Positions 17,987 through 27,055 of a stretch of 64,000 bases of DNA are shown here, piece after piece. This stretch comes from an uncultured Oscillospiraceae bacterium (lineage in GTDB: Bacteria; Bacillota; Clostridia; Oscillospirales; Oscillospiraceae). Below the pieces are notes generated by a model that worked only from the letters and a program-made list of their open reading frames with translations, was not told the origin of the DNA and ran no database searches. The DNA lies in NCBI GenBank assembly GCA_944387035.1, contig CALXDJ010000009.1, forward strand, positions 1 to 64,000, written 5' to 3'. A program made the position numbers and the translations under genes. Numbering within the stretch: position 1 is the first letter of the stretch; each line of letters begins with the position of its first letter.

Positions 17987-18956
17987 CTCCTCTCAAAAGA
18001 TTCCATCCCAGCCGCATCAGCACCAACACCACCAGCGCCAGCAGCGATGCCGCCTTCGCCAGACGGCATGTCCGGGAAATGTCCCCGGGTTCGATGGCGC
18101 GCAGGGCATCTCCAATAACCGGTTTTTCATGCCGGACTCCGTGGTACCAGGCGCTGCCTCCCAGCTGTACCCCCAGAAGCCCCGCGCAGGCCGACTCGGT
18201 CTGTGCGGAATTGGGGCTGGCATGACAGAACCGGTCCCGCCTGAAGATTTTCCATCCCCGCCGGAAATCCATGCCCAGCATGGCGCCAGCTGCCAGCATC
18301 ATGAGGGCGGAAAACCGAGAGGGAATCCAGTTGGCCAGATCATCCATCCGGGCCGGAACCAGCCCGATGTCCCGATAGGGCGGATCCACGTATCCCAGCA
18401 TGGAATCCATGGTATTGATAGCCTTGTAGCAAAATCCCAGCGGTGCGCCGCCCAGCACCAGAAAAATCAGAGGAGCAATGACCCCGTCAGATACGTTTTC
18501 CGCCACGGTTTCCACCGCAGCCCGGGTAACTCCTGCCGCATCCAAACGGTGTGTTTCCCGGCCCACAATCCGGGCCACAGCCCGCTGAGCCCCCTCCAGG
18601 GGTTCTTCCGTCAGGGCCCGCTCCACCCGCGTGGCCTCCTGACACAGGCACTTAAGCGCCAGGACCTGCCAGCACATCACACTTTCCACCACCAGCGCCA
18701 GCCAGGGGCTCACCATCCGGCAAAGCCACAAAATTCCTGCGGGAAGCGCAGTGGATACCAGCACCACCATCAGCCACAGTCCCCCGCCTCCCAGCTTTTG
18801 GCCGGCGGGCGTGTCCGGAAAAACCCGTCTCACCAGCTGCTCCAGTGCGGCGATCAGCTTTCCAATCCACACCACAGGGTGTGCCCTGCTCAGCGGATCT
18901 CCCCACAGTGCATCCAGCACGCCTCCGATTCCCACTGCCACCAGTGTCAGATTCAT
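17967..18956 (-). CDS. cbiB: Adenosylcobinamide-phosphate synthase
   Basis: 329 residues, an integral membrane enzyme attaching aminopropanol phosphate to adenosylcobyric acid. Conserved segments include DALWGDP near the N-terminus, HPVVWIGKLI, VAENVSDGVIAPL and NTMDSMLGY. ATG 18956 overlaps the stop of the CbiJET fusion as ATGA; a longer frame upstream is an artefact of the overlap. Confidence 0.94.
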   Translation of the reverse strand: MNLTLVAVGIGGVLDALWGDPLSRAHPVVWIGKLIAALEQLVRRVFPDTPAGQKLGGGGLWLMVVLVSTALPAGILWLCRMVSPWLALVVESVMCWQVLALKCLCQEATRVERALTEEPLEGAQRAVARIVGRETHRLDAAGVTRAAVETVAENVSDGVIAPLIFLVLGGAPLGFCYKAINTMDSMLGYVDPPYRDIGLVPARMDDLANWIPSRFSALMMLAAGAMLGMDFRRGWKIFRRDRFCHASPNSAQTESACAGLLGVQLGGSAWYHGVRHEKPVIGDALRAIEPGDISRTCRLAKAASLLALVVLVLMRLGWNLLRGGGGVVI

Positions 18957-20941
18957 TCTGTACCGCTCCTTGCCTGCATAGTAAAGAGGTAAACCGGATT
19001 TTGTCCGGAAAACAGGTGATAGTGCCCCGCTTCCCGGGTCCGGGCCACAAACAGGCAGACCGTTTCCCACTCCAGTTCAGGGAACGCCTCCATACATGCC
19101 GTCAGCTCCGCAACCGATTCCAGCGACACCGCAGCCGCAACGATCCGCACAGCCGGATTTTTCTCCAGCGCCAGCGCTATGATCTCCCGGAACCGGCCCG
19201 AAGTTCCCCCCAGAAATACACGGTCCGGAGCGGGCAACTCCCGGCATGCTTCCGGCGCGCAGCCTGATACCACCGTCAGATTGTCCAGTGAAAACCGCCG
19301 GCGGTTTTCCTCCACCAGTGCTGCGGCTTCCTGGACCCGTTCCACCGCGTAGACCTGTCCCCGGCGGGCCTGCAATGCCATCTCCACAGATACCGAGCCG
19401 GTTCCCGCGCCCACATCCCAGCAAACGGAACGCTCCGTCAGCTGCAGTTTGGAAAGGCACACAGCCCGCACCTCGCTTTTGGTCATGGGGACCATGCCCT
19501 CCGGCTTGCTGCCGCGGCAGAATTTCGAATCAGGCAAGCCGATTCCCACAGCGCGGTCCGCCGCCGGATTTTCAATCAGCACGGCACTCAGCGGGGCAAA
19601 GTCCTGCTCCGCCAGTTCCCGGGCCTCCCCGGTACGAATCTGTTCGTCGGGATAGCTCAGGCGCTCACCCACATATACCTTCACCGCTCCCAACCCGGAT
19701 TCCGTCAGTACCCGGCACAGATCCTTTACCCCGGTACTGCCTCCGACCAGGACAAAAATCCGGCGGTTGGCCCGGACCTCCTCCGCAATGGGGCGCGTCC
19801 GCCCATGAAGGCTGACACAGGCCACATCTTCGTAGCTGCAGGAGAGCCGGGCACACAGATAGGACAGCGAGCTGATGCCCGGCAGAATCTCCACCGGATG
19901 TTCTGGTAAATACTGCACCAGTTTTCGGGTCCCGCTGTAAAACCCCGTATCCCCGGACATCACCACGGCGATGGAGCCATACTCCGGATGCGCCTGAATC
20001 GCTTCCGCCATTGCTTGCGGTGTAGCCGCCTCCAGAACCTCCTGCCCCGGCGCCGCTGCCGCCAGCATCCGCCGGGCTCCTACCACGCAGTCCGCCCGGG
20101 CAATGGCCGCCCGGGCCTCTCCGGTCATGCAGGCCTCCGCCCCGGGACCCAGTCCCACAATGCTGATCCGTGGATACAGCTGCATGCCGAACCGGCGCTG
20201 TATTTCCTCCAGCACCGCGCTCAGGCTCATTCCCTCCCGGCTGGGCGGACGGCCCACCACCACCAGCACGGCCCCAGTCTGCTGGGCGGCAGCCGCCTTG
20301 GCCGCAAAGCCGCCCACGTCTCCGCTCTCCTTGGTCACCAGATACCGGGCCGACACACTGCGCAGCATGGCTGCGTTGAGTTCTTCGGAAAAGGGCCCCT
20401 GCATGGCTATGATGTGCCCGGCCGGGACGCCTGCCGCCTGGCAGGCCTGCAGGGATGCTTCCATGGGCAAAACCCGCACATAGGCCCGCCGCCCAAAGTC
20501 CCGGATTCCAGACGCATACTGCGCCAGTTCCTTGCTGCCCGTCGTCAGCAGAATCGTCCCTTCGGTTTCATCCAGAAATGCGGCGGCAGCCGCGCTGTCC
20601 GGCACGGTCACTGCGCCGTCGGGAACCGTGCTTTCCTCCCGCAAAAGCCGCAGGTACTCTACCTCCGCGGCCTGACAAGCAGCCAGCACATTCTCCGTCA
20701 CGACCCGGGCATAGGGATGCGTGGCATCCACCACCAGATCAAACCGCTCCTGACGCATCACGCGTTCCATCTCTTCCGGTTCCATCCGTCCGGCCCGCAC
20801 CCGCAGGCACTCAGACGGTGACAGCAGCGTCTGCCCGTACTCGGTAGCTACGCAGGCCGTCACATCCATTCCATTGGCTGCCAGCAGCTGCGCAAGACGC
20901 CGCCCTTCCGTGGTACCGGCAAACACGCAGATCTTATTCAT
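18953..20941 (-). CDS. cbiJET: Triple fusion: cobalt-precorrin-6A reductase / C5-methyltransferase / C15-methyltransferase-decarboxylase
   Basis: 662 residues holding three enzymes in one chain. Residues 1-255 are CbiJ/CobK, with FAGTTEGRRLA, DATHPYA and VTKESGDVGG. Residues 258-465 are CbiE, with IVGLGPGAEACMT, VVMSGDTGFYSG and LPGISSLSYL. Residues 470-662 are CbiT, with a SAM-binding WDVGAGTGSVSVE. Together they cover consecutive steps from cobalt-precorrin-6A to cobalt-precorrin-8. CbiET fusions are well known; the added N-terminal CbiJ is much less so. ATG 20941 has GGAGG seven bases upstream, better than ATG 20947. It overlaps cbiB and almost touches cbiD. Confidence 0.92.
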   Translation of the reverse strand: MNKICVFAGTTEGRRLAQLLAANGMDVTACVATEYGQTLLSPSECLRVRAGRMEPEEMERVMRQERFDLVVDATHPYARVVTENVLAACQAAEVEYLRLLREESTVPDGAVTVPDSAAAAAFLDETEGTILLTTGSKELAQYASGIRDFGRRAYVRVLPMEASLQACQAAGVPAGHIIAMQGPFSEELNAAMLRSVSARYLVTKESGDVGGFAAKAAAAQQTGAVLVVVGRPPSREGMSLSAVLEEIQRRFGMQLYPRISIVGLGPGAEACMTGEARAAIARADCVVGARRMLAAAAPGQEVLEAATPQAMAEAIQAHPEYGSIAVVMSGDTGFYSGTRKLVQYLPEHPVEILPGISSLSYLCARLSCSYEDVACVSLHGRTRPIAEEVRANRRIFVLVGGSTGVKDLCRVLTESGLGAVKVYVGERLSYPDEQIRTGEARELAEQDFAPLSAVLIENPAADRAVGIGLPDSKFCRGSKPEGMVPMTKSEVRAVCLSKLQLTERSVCWDVGAGTGSVSVEMALQARRGQVYAVERVQEAAALVEENRRRFSLDNLTVVSGCAPEACRELPAPDRVFLGGTSGRFREIIALALEKNPAVRIVAAAVSLESVAELTACMEAFPELEWETVCLFVARTREAGHYHLFSGQNPVYLFTMQARSGTE

Positions 20942-20943
20942 AC

Positions 20944-22098
20944 TCATTCCTCCAGGCTCCACGGATATTGTTTGGAATTTTGCACCTGCCGGACAATGGC
21001 GGCGGCCATCTCCTCCGCCCGGGGCGTTTTTCCCAACAGTCCATACCGTTCAGAAAACACCACCGCCTCCACAGCAAGTGCTCCCGCTCCGACTCGGGAA
21101 AGCTGTTCTTCTATCCGTTCCATCAAGTGCTGAAGAACCGGACCGTCTTTGCCGTCTTCCCGCAGAATGCGCAATGCCTCATCGCAGGACACGCAGCGGA
21201 GAATCTCCGCGATCCGGTGCGGGGCAAGACCTGCCGCTCCAGCATAGGCCGCCAGGATCTCCATACGGCAGTCTCCATACCGGGAGTGGGTGTCCATCAT
21301 CCCGCCGGCCACCTTGACCAGCTTTCCGATATGCCCGACCAGCAGCACTCCCGCAAACTCCATTTCCCGGCACATCTCCAGGGTCTGCCCAATAAAATTG
21401 GAAGTCAGTACCGCTTGTTCCGGTGCCATTCCCAGCATCTTTCCGGCAAACGAAGCCCCGTAATTTCCCGGCGCCAGCAGCAAAAACCGCTCCCCGCTGG
21501 CCTGGCGCTGGCGCAGGTGTGTCCGGATGGTTTCCACCAGCGCCCGTTCACTCATGGGCTCCACGATTCCGGTGGTCCCCAGAATGGAAATCCCGCCCTG
21601 GATGCCCAGCCGGGGATTGAAGGTTCTTTTCGCCAGCTCCTGTCCGCCGGGAACGGAGATCACCACCAAAAGTCCTCCCTGGTATCCGGCCATGCGGCAC
21701 ACGTCTTCCACATGCTCCCGGATCATCTTTCTGGGGACCGAATTGATGGCGGCCTCGCCCACAGGCTGGTCCAAACCAGGCAGGGTGACACGTCCCACGC
21801 CTTCCCCGCCGTCCACAACAATACCGGGCAGGTCGCGCCGGGACACCGTAGCGAAAATCAGAGCACCCGTCGTAATATCCGGATCATCTCCGCCGTCCTT
21901 TTTGACCGCGCAGGAAACCGCCGTCTCCGTAATGGAGATCTCCTGCAGCTCCGGGCTCCATGTTGTGCCGCCGGGCATCCGTACCGTGCTCCGCTCCTGC
22001 CGCTGCCCGGTCAGCAGCATCCAGGCGGCAGCCCGGGCGGCAGCTGCCGCGCAGGAGCCGGTGGTATACCCGTGCCGCAGGACCTTTGCTGGTTGCAT
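20944..22098 (-). CDS. cbiD: Cobalt-precorrin-5B C1-methyltransferase
   Basis: 384 residues. It methylates C1 in the anaerobic pathway. It has the N-terminal LRHGYTTGSCAAAAA, KKDGGDDPDIT, GVGRVTLPGL and INSVPRKMI segments of the CbiD family, and ILGTTGIVEPMSE. The length is usual. It starts 22 bases after cbiC. Confidence 0.96.
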   Translation of the reverse strand: MQPAKVLRHGYTTGSCAAAAARAAAWMLLTGQRQERSTVRMPGGTTWSPELQEISITETAVSCAVKKDGGDDPDITTGALIFATVSRRDLPGIVVDGGEGVGRVTLPGLDQPVGEAAINSVPRKMIREHVEDVCRMAGYQGGLLVVISVPGGQELAKRTFNPRLGIQGGISILGTTGIVEPMSERALVETIRTHLRQRQASGERFLLLAPGNYGASFAGKMLGMAPEQAVLTSNFIGQTLEMCREMEFAGVLLVGHIGKLVKVAGGMMDTHSRYGDCRMEILAAYAGAAGLAPHRIAEILRCVSCDEALRILREDGKDGPVLQHLMERIEEQLSRVGAGALAVEAVVFSERYGLLGKTPRAEEMAAAIVRQVQNSKQYPWSLEE

Positions 22099-22120
22099 AA
22101 CGCCTTCCTCCTACTTCGCT

Positions 22121-22744
22121 TCAGCGGGTAATCTGATAGAGCAGTGCATTGCATATCGCTGCCGCCACATTGCTGCCGCCTTTGCGGCCCCGGGCCACAA
22201 TGTGGGGCGTCGGAAGCGTCAGAATCCGCTCTTTGCTCTCCACTACATTCACAAATCCCACCGGCACACCGATGATCAGCGCCGGATCGATCTGCCCGGT
22301 TTCCACCAGTGTATACAGCGTCAGCAGGGCGGTGGGCGCATTGCCGATGGCAAATATGCACGGGCGTCCCAAGGCCGCCGCCCGCTCCATCGATACCACT
22401 GCCCGGGTGACACCCCGTGCCTGTGCCTCCTGCGCCACATCGGGGTCGGACATAAAGCAGTGTACCTGTCCGCCCAAACGCGCCAGCGCGGTTTTGTTGA
22501 TTCCCGCCCGGGCCATTTGCGTATCTGTCACAATGTCGCACCCGGACCGGAGTGCCGCCACGCCCTTTTCCACAGCGCCTGCGGAAAACACGAGATTGTC
22601 CGCATAATCAAAATCCGCAGTGGTATGGATGACCCGCTTGATTACAGCCTCATGCTCCGGAGCCAGCGGATGGCCCTGCAGCATCTCACCGATTATTTCA
22701 AAGCTGCGCCGCTCAATCTCCTGCGGCCGAATTGTTTCAATCAT
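22121..22744 (-). CDS. cbiC: Cobalt-precorrin-8 methylmutase
   Basis: 207 residues. It moves the C11 methyl group to C12, giving cobyrinic acid. The catalytic His lies in RVIHTTADFDY; SGCDIVTDTQMARAGI and RGRKGGSNVAAAICNALL are also typical. It overlaps the cbiA end by eight bases. Confidence 0.95.
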   Translation of the reverse strand: MIETIRPQEIERRSFEIIGEMLQGHPLAPEHEAVIKRVIHTTADFDYADNLVFSAGAVEKGVAALRSGCDIVTDTQMARAGINKTALARLGGQVHCFMSDPDVAQEAQARGVTRAVVSMERAAALGRPCIFAIGNAPTALLTLYTLVETGQIDPALIIGVPVGFVNVVESKERILTLPTPHIVARGRKGGSNVAAAICNALLYQITR

Positions 22745-24092
22745 GACTCCGCTTCTCCTTCAAACAGATTTCATAAAACCGCCGGGCAAAAGACAGGTTG
22801 GCATGGAAATGGAAATGGGGAAACCCCGCATACAGCCGCTCCGTCGCCACTCCGCAAGCCCAGCTGCGGCCGGTGGGCTTCCGCGCAGTCAGGTCTCCAC
22901 CGGGACAGGTACAATCCCAGCGGTGGAATTCATGCCCTCGGATCTCCTCCCCCGCGCCGCACAACAGATTCTCCCGCTGGGAGCTGAGCGTCACATACCC
23001 AAAGCGGGTCAGCTTTCCGGCGTCAAAACACCGGCCGGGAAGGAACCCCACCATGGGCCACTCTCCGATGGCCTCTGTCAGGTACATGAAGCCTCCGCAT
23101 TCTGCAATGCACGGCAGTCCTCCCGCCAGTGCCGCCGCCACAGAATTCCGCATCGCATGGTTCTCACTCAGCTGCCGCGCATGCAGTTCCGGATATCCGC
23201 CTCCCAAATAAAGGCCGTGAATCCCCGCGGGCAGCGCGGGGTCCGTCAGCGGACTAAACGGCACCAGCTGTGCACCCATGGCCCGCAGCACCTCCAGATT
23301 TTCCGCATAGTAGAAGGAGAAGGCCGTATCCTGTGCCACCGCAATCCGCACCGGCTCCTGCTGCGGCAGCGAGATCGGTTCGCAGGAAAGCGGCGGCGCG
23401 GAACCGGCCAGCTCCAGCAGTCCGTCCAAATCGATGCTGTCTCCTGCCTGATGGGCCAGGCGCATCAGTTTTTCCTGCAGTCCTTCCACTTCCGCGGCTG
23501 TTACCAATCCCAAATGGCGGCTCTCCAGCCCGCACTCCGGCATGACCGGCAAATAGCCCAGCGGACGGATCTGCCCGTCGAATCGCTGCTGAATGGCTGC
23601 CTCCAGCATCCGGTAGGTTCCGGCGGAGCAGCGATTTAAAATCACGCCCCGAATGCAGCTTTGCGGCATGAAGGTCCGAAATCCCTCAATGACAGCCAGA
23701 ATGGACAGGGCGGCCCCCCGGGCATCCACCACCAGTACCACAGGCGTCTTTGTCAATCGGGCAATTTCCCAGGTACTGGCCCGTCCATCCAGGCCGATGC
23801 CATCATAGTACCCCATTACACCTTCTAAAATGGTCACATCCCGCTCCGCCCCATTCTGCGCCAGGAGGCTTTTCAGGGTGTTGGGGGCAAAGAAAAAGGC
23901 ATCCAGAGTCGTGCTCCTGACTCCGACCACCCGGCTGTGAAACATGGGATCAATATAGTCCGGGCCGCACTTGCAGGCCGCCAGCCGGACTCCCCGCTGC
24001 GCCAGTGCCAGCAGCACCGCGCAGGTCAGAGACGTTTTTCCGCAGCCGCTGCCCGTTCCAGCCAGCAGGACCCGGGGCCGTATCTGCTCCAT
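22737..24092 (-). CDS. cbiA: Cobyrinate a,c-diamide synthase
   Basis: 451 residues, an ATP- and glutamine-dependent amidotransferase. The P-loop region LLAGTGSGCGKTSLT, the CGPDYIDPMFH block and the glutaminase nucleophile in IAECGGFMYL are visible. It is the first gene of the 24-gene cobalamin operon. The leader carries a cobalamin riboswitch (24232-24421) and a hairpin just upstream of the ribosome site (AAGGAAGTGG). Translation starts at ATG 24092. Confidence 0.95.
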   Translation of the reverse strand: MEQIRPRVLLAGTGSGCGKTSLTCAVLLALAQRGVRLAACKCGPDYIDPMFHSRVVGVRSTTLDAFFFAPNTLKSLLAQNGAERDVTILEGVMGYYDGIGLDGRASTWEIARLTKTPVVLVVDARGAALSILAVIEGFRTFMPQSCIRGVILNRCSAGTYRMLEAAIQQRFDGQIRPLGYLPVMPECGLESRHLGLVTAAEVEGLQEKLMRLAHQAGDSIDLDGLLELAGSAPPLSCEPISLPQQEPVRIAVAQDTAFSFYYAENLEVLRAMGAQLVPFSPLTDPALPAGIHGLYLGGGYPELHARQLSENHAMRNSVAAALAGGLPCIAECGGFMYLTEAIGEWPMVGFLPGRCFDAGKLTRFGYVTLSSQRENLLCGAGEEIRGHEFHRWDCTCPGGDLTARKPTGRSWACGVATERLYAGFPHFHFHANLSFARRFYEICLKEKRSHD

Positions 24093-24143
24093 CTTTCCAC
24101 TTCCTTTCCGGCGCCTTGCCCTTGCGCCGAACGTACCGCATGC

Positions 24144-24179
24144 AAAACGGCCGCGGCAGCAAATTCATGCTGCCGCGGC
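24144..24179 (-). terminator. Strong hairpin in the cobalamin leader, probable expression platform
   Basis: A perfect 12-bp stem (24150-24161 with 24168-24179, loop of six) is followed by CG and four U, between the riboswitch and cbiA. The U tract is short for an intrinsic terminator. An alternative 8-bp stem (24184-24191 with 24217-24224) lies between it and the aptamer and could be part of the switch. Confidence 0.6.
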
Positions 24180-24231
24180 TGTTTTTCCACGACAAAAAAC
24201 GCCCTTTTCCATCACACGTGGAAACGAGCGG

Positions 24232-24421
24232 ACTTCAAGCAGGTCTTCTGACTCGCGCACAAGAGATTTCTCCAGCCGGACGCTGCCTTCCCAGTTTCCC
24301 AGTGACTGACTTTCGTCAACGCATCCGGCCCGTACGCATACAGCGGCGGCACTGTCCGGGATTCTCACCCGGTTCTCTATTCTTCTCAGGACCTGAACGC
24401 ATCCATGAGACACTTGAAGTA
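24232..24421 (-). promoter_or_regulatory. Cobalamin riboswitch
   Basis: Read on the minus strand, an 8-bp P1 stem (24414-24421 with 24232-24239) encloses the known landmarks in order: GAATCCCGGACAGTGCCGC, then GTCACTGGGAAACTGGGAAGG, then the B12-box variant AGTCAGAAGACCTGC. This is the Rfam RF00174 layout. It lies 140 bases upstream of cbiA and should lower expression of the whole operon when adenosylcobalamin is abundant. Confidence 0.95.
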
Positions 24422-24446
24422 TCGAAATAATCAAAGATTGTTTTTA

Positions 24447-24476
24447 TTTTAATCACGTTCCAGAGAGCTTGTCAAT
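24447..24476 (-). promoter_or_regulatory. Promoter of the cobalamin operon
   Basis: Minus-strand TTGACA (24471-24476) and TAAAAT (24447-24452) are separated by 18 bp and placed so that the transcript starts about 20 bases before the aptamer. The stretch 24477-24589, between the two divergent promoters, is AT-rich and shows nothing else. Confidence 0.7.
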
Positions 24477-24589
24477 CCCCGACTTCCATTTTCGATCATC
24501 CCAATCACCATGTCCACCTCCAATTCACATCAGTGCAAATTTCTACCAAAATTCAAAACCCTTTTCAATACACTTCTTTGCAAAGTGTC

Positions 24590-24704
24590 TATAATGAAAT
24601 GAGCTACGCATCTTTGTGCTGTGTTGTCATATCCGGTGCAAACCCGGCGGCGGTCCGTTTTGATGCCGCCCGCCAAATCAGGAAACGAATTGGAGGAACC
24701 ATTC
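24590..24704 (+). promoter_or_regulatory. -10 box and structured leader of the methyltransferase cassette
   Basis: A consensus TATAAT (24590-24595) with no good -35 is followed by a leader of about 100 bases. The leader contains CCGGTGCAAACCCGG and a GGCGGC/GCCGCC stem before GGAGGAACC. The first block looks like a part of cobalamin aptamers, but the remaining landmarks, including the B12 box, are absent. I record it as a structured leader of unknown function. Confidence 0.45.
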
Positions 24705-26072
24705 ATGACACCCAAGGAACTCTTATTTGCCACGCTGGAACACAAACCCACTCCCCGTCCCGCCTGGGTTCCCTTTGCCGGTGCCCATGCTGCTCGGCTT
24801 CTGGGATACACTGCCACGGAATTCCTGCAAAACGAAGATAAAATGGTTCGGTGTCTTCTTGAGGTCCACCGTATGTTCAAGCCGGATGGCGAGTGCTGTA
24901 TTTTTGACCTCCAGGTAGAGGCAGAAATTTTGGGCTGTGATCTGGCATGGGCAGATAACGGTCCCCCGTCTGTTGCCTCCCACCCGCTGGCCTGCGATGA
25001 AGATGATGAGCCCATCGTCCCCTGCGTCTGCACCATTCCCGGCCCCAGCGACGGCCGCATTCCCCTGATCTGCGGTGCCATGCGGCGGGTAAAAGAGGCC
25101 ATCGGCGATACGACCGGTTTGTATGGCCTGATTACCGGTCCGTTCACCCTGGCCTCTCATCTGCGCGGCAGCGATCTGTTTATGGATATGTTTGACCGCG
25201 AGGAATATGTCCACAGCCTGCTGGATTACTGCACCCAGGTGGCCTGCAAAATGGCGGAGTACTATGTGGACGCCGGAATGGATGTCATTGCCGTGGTGGA
25301 TCCCCTGATCTCCCAGATTTCCACCTCCGCTTTTGAGACGTTCATGGCAGATCCGTTCTCCCGCCTGTTTGCCCGGATTCGTGAATTGGGGGTCTACTCT
25401 TCCTTCTTTGTCTGCGGTGATGCCACGCGCAACATTGAAGCCATGTGCAAAACCGGCTGCCATGCCATTTCCGTGGACGAAAACGTCGACCTCAAGGCGG
25501 CAAAGGCAATCTGTGACCGCTACGGCGTAAGCATCGGTGGCAACATCCCCCTCACGACCACGATGCTCCACGGCACCCAGCAGGACAACATGAAGTGGGT
25601 GGTGGACCTTCTCGATTCCCTGGAGGACCACACCGGCCTGGTGGTGGCGCCGGGATGCGACATGCCCTTTGAAACCCCCTTTGAAAACACCATCGGCTGC
25701 TCCCAGGCCGTGCTGCAGACCGATCAGGTCCGGGAAATGGTCCGGGATTATACTGCCACTGAGGACACCCTGGATGTGGAACTGCCGGATTATGAGCACC
25801 TGAATAAGCCTTTGGTGGAGGCCTTTACCCTGGACCCGGCCACCTGTGCCGCCTGCACCTATATGGTTGCCGCCACGGATGAAGCCAAGGCCGCCTTTGG
25901 CGACCGCATCGACTATCGGGTGTACCGGTATACCATCCGGGAAGACATTGCCCGCACCAAGAAAATGGGGGTTCCCAATCTGCCTTCTCTGTACATCAAC
26001 GGAAAGCTGGCATTCCAGTCCATCATTCCCTCCCGGGAAGAACTGGAAAAAGCCATCGAACAGTACCTGTAA
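24705..26072 (+). CDS. UroD-fold corrinoid methyltransferase with C-terminal thioredoxin-like domain
   Basis: 455 residues. Residues 1-360 match the uroporphyrinogen decarboxylase/MtaA-MtbA family, which moves methyl groups from a corrinoid protein to coenzyme M or another acceptor. The family's Zn ligands are His-x-Cys plus a distant Cys; here the first motif reads FVCGD (Phe235, Cys237) and the second is PGC (Cys318), so the His is missing. Residues 370-455 form a thioredoxin-like fold with C381AAC384 and a VPNLPSLYINGK segment placing a likely cis-Pro. ATG 24705 follows GGAGG. First gene of a three-gene cassette with DUF1638 and a corrinoid protein. Acceptor unknown; the Trx tail suggests thiol redox chemistry. 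Confidence 0.8.
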   Translation: MTPKELLFATLEHKPTPRPAWVPFAGAHAARLLGYTATEFLQNEDKMVRCLLEVHRMFKPDGECCIFDLQVEAEILGCDLAWADNGPPSVASHPLACDEDDEPIVPCVCTIPGPSDGRIPLICGAMRRVKEAIGDTTGLYGLITGPFTLASHLRGSDLFMDMFDREEYVHSLLDYCTQVACKMAEYYVDAGMDVIAVVDPLISQISTSAFETFMADPFSRLFARIRELGVYSSFFVCGDATRNIEAMCKTGCHAISVDENVDLKAAKAICDRYGVSIGGNIPLTTTMLHGTQQDNMKWVVDLLDSLEDHTGLVVAPGCDMPFETPFENTIGCSQAVLQTDQVREMVRDYTATEDTLDVELPDYEHLNKPLVEAFTLDPATCAACTYMVAATDEAKAAFGDRIDYRVYRYTIREDIARTKKMGVPNLPSLYINGKLAFQSIIPSREELEKAIEQYL

Positions 26073-26118
26073 ATTCAGGTACTGTTCCCGATCAAATTCG
26101 CTTACGAGGTGACCTTCC

Positions 26119-26880
26119 ATGCCCCTTCTTCCCGATCCCATCCATATGGTGATGGCACGCCAGCTCAGCTATCTGATCTCTCAAAGCCGCAATATTGTGC
26201 GCCCATGGTGGCTGCGGCAGAGTTATCACAATACCCCGGACCTGCTCCACACCCAGCTGCAGTCATTGATTGATCAGATTGAACAGGAAAACGAGACGCT
26301 CGTACCGACAGAACGGTTTGACCAAATTGTTCTGGCATACGGTCTCTGTTCCAACAGCGTGATCGGCCTTTGCAGCCGTTCCCTCCCCGTTGTCTTGCCC
26401 CGCTGCGACGACTGTATCGCACTTTTGCTGGGATCTGCGGAGCGCTATCAGCATTTTTTTCAAAAGCTTCCCGGCACATATTGGTATACCACCGGCCGGA
26501 TTGAGCAGGGAAATCCTCCCTGCAGGGCCCGCTATGAGCGGGACCGTGCCCAGTATGTGGAGCTGTACGGCGAGGAAAACGCCGAGTATCTCATGGAACA
26601 CCAAAATCATTGGCTGCACAATTACCAAAATTGCGGATATATCACCTGCCCCCTGGGCGATTTGCCTGAGCACATTGAATTTGCCAAGCAGGTCTCCCGC
26701 GACTTTGGATGGACCTATCAGGAAATTCCGGGAGATCTGGCCTATTTGTCCCGTCTGATCAATGGTCCCTGGGAGGATGACCAGTTCCTTGTCTGCCCTC
26801 CCCACAGCAAAATCGAAGCCGACTATACCGCTCAAAAATTTCACAGCATTCCCTGGAATCCGGAGACAACAGGGGCTTAA
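26119..26880 (+). CDS. DUF1638 family protein
   Basis: 253 residues, cytoplasmic, no signal peptide. The segments VLAYGLCSNSVIGL, LPRCDDCIALLLGS and GTYWYTTGRIE match the DUF1638 family, which is commonly found beside corrinoid-dependent methyltransferases; its biochemical role is not established. Several Cys (in GLCS, RCDDC, NCG, CPLG) could bind metal. It starts at ATG 26119 behind GAGGTG, 46 bases after the methyltransferase. The following 175 bases before the corrinoid gene are AT-rich with a weak hairpin and may hold a processing site or secondary promoter. Confidence 0.78.
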   Translation: MPLLPDPIHMVMARQLSYLISQSRNIVRPWWLRQSYHNTPDLLHTQLQSLIDQIEQENETLVPTERFDQIVLAYGLCSNSVIGLCSRSLPVVLPRCDDCIALLLGSAERYQHFFQKLPGTYWYTTGRIEQGNPPCRARYERDRAQYVELYGEENAEYLMEHQNHWLHNYQNCGYITCPLGDLPEHIEFAKQVSRDFGWTYQEIPGDLAYLSRLINGPWEDDQFLVCPPHSKIEADYTAQKFHSIPWNPETTGA

Positions 26881-27055
26881 CCCATCCTGAAAATGCTTTT
26901 TTGAGGGAAAAAAGCAGTGTATTTTTCAGATAGAGAAAATTGTTCAAAAACAGTGCAAGGAATTTCAAGATAATTTTCCCGAAACCCTTTAGAGTAAGCT
27001 ATGACAGGTAATTCATTGATTCGATCATGTAAAATTACAAATGGAGGAATGCATC

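Noticed and set aside
24232-24421. Possible second riboswitch class for the cobalamin leader
   Set aside because: All landmarks fit the standard cobalamin aptamer, so no other class is needed.
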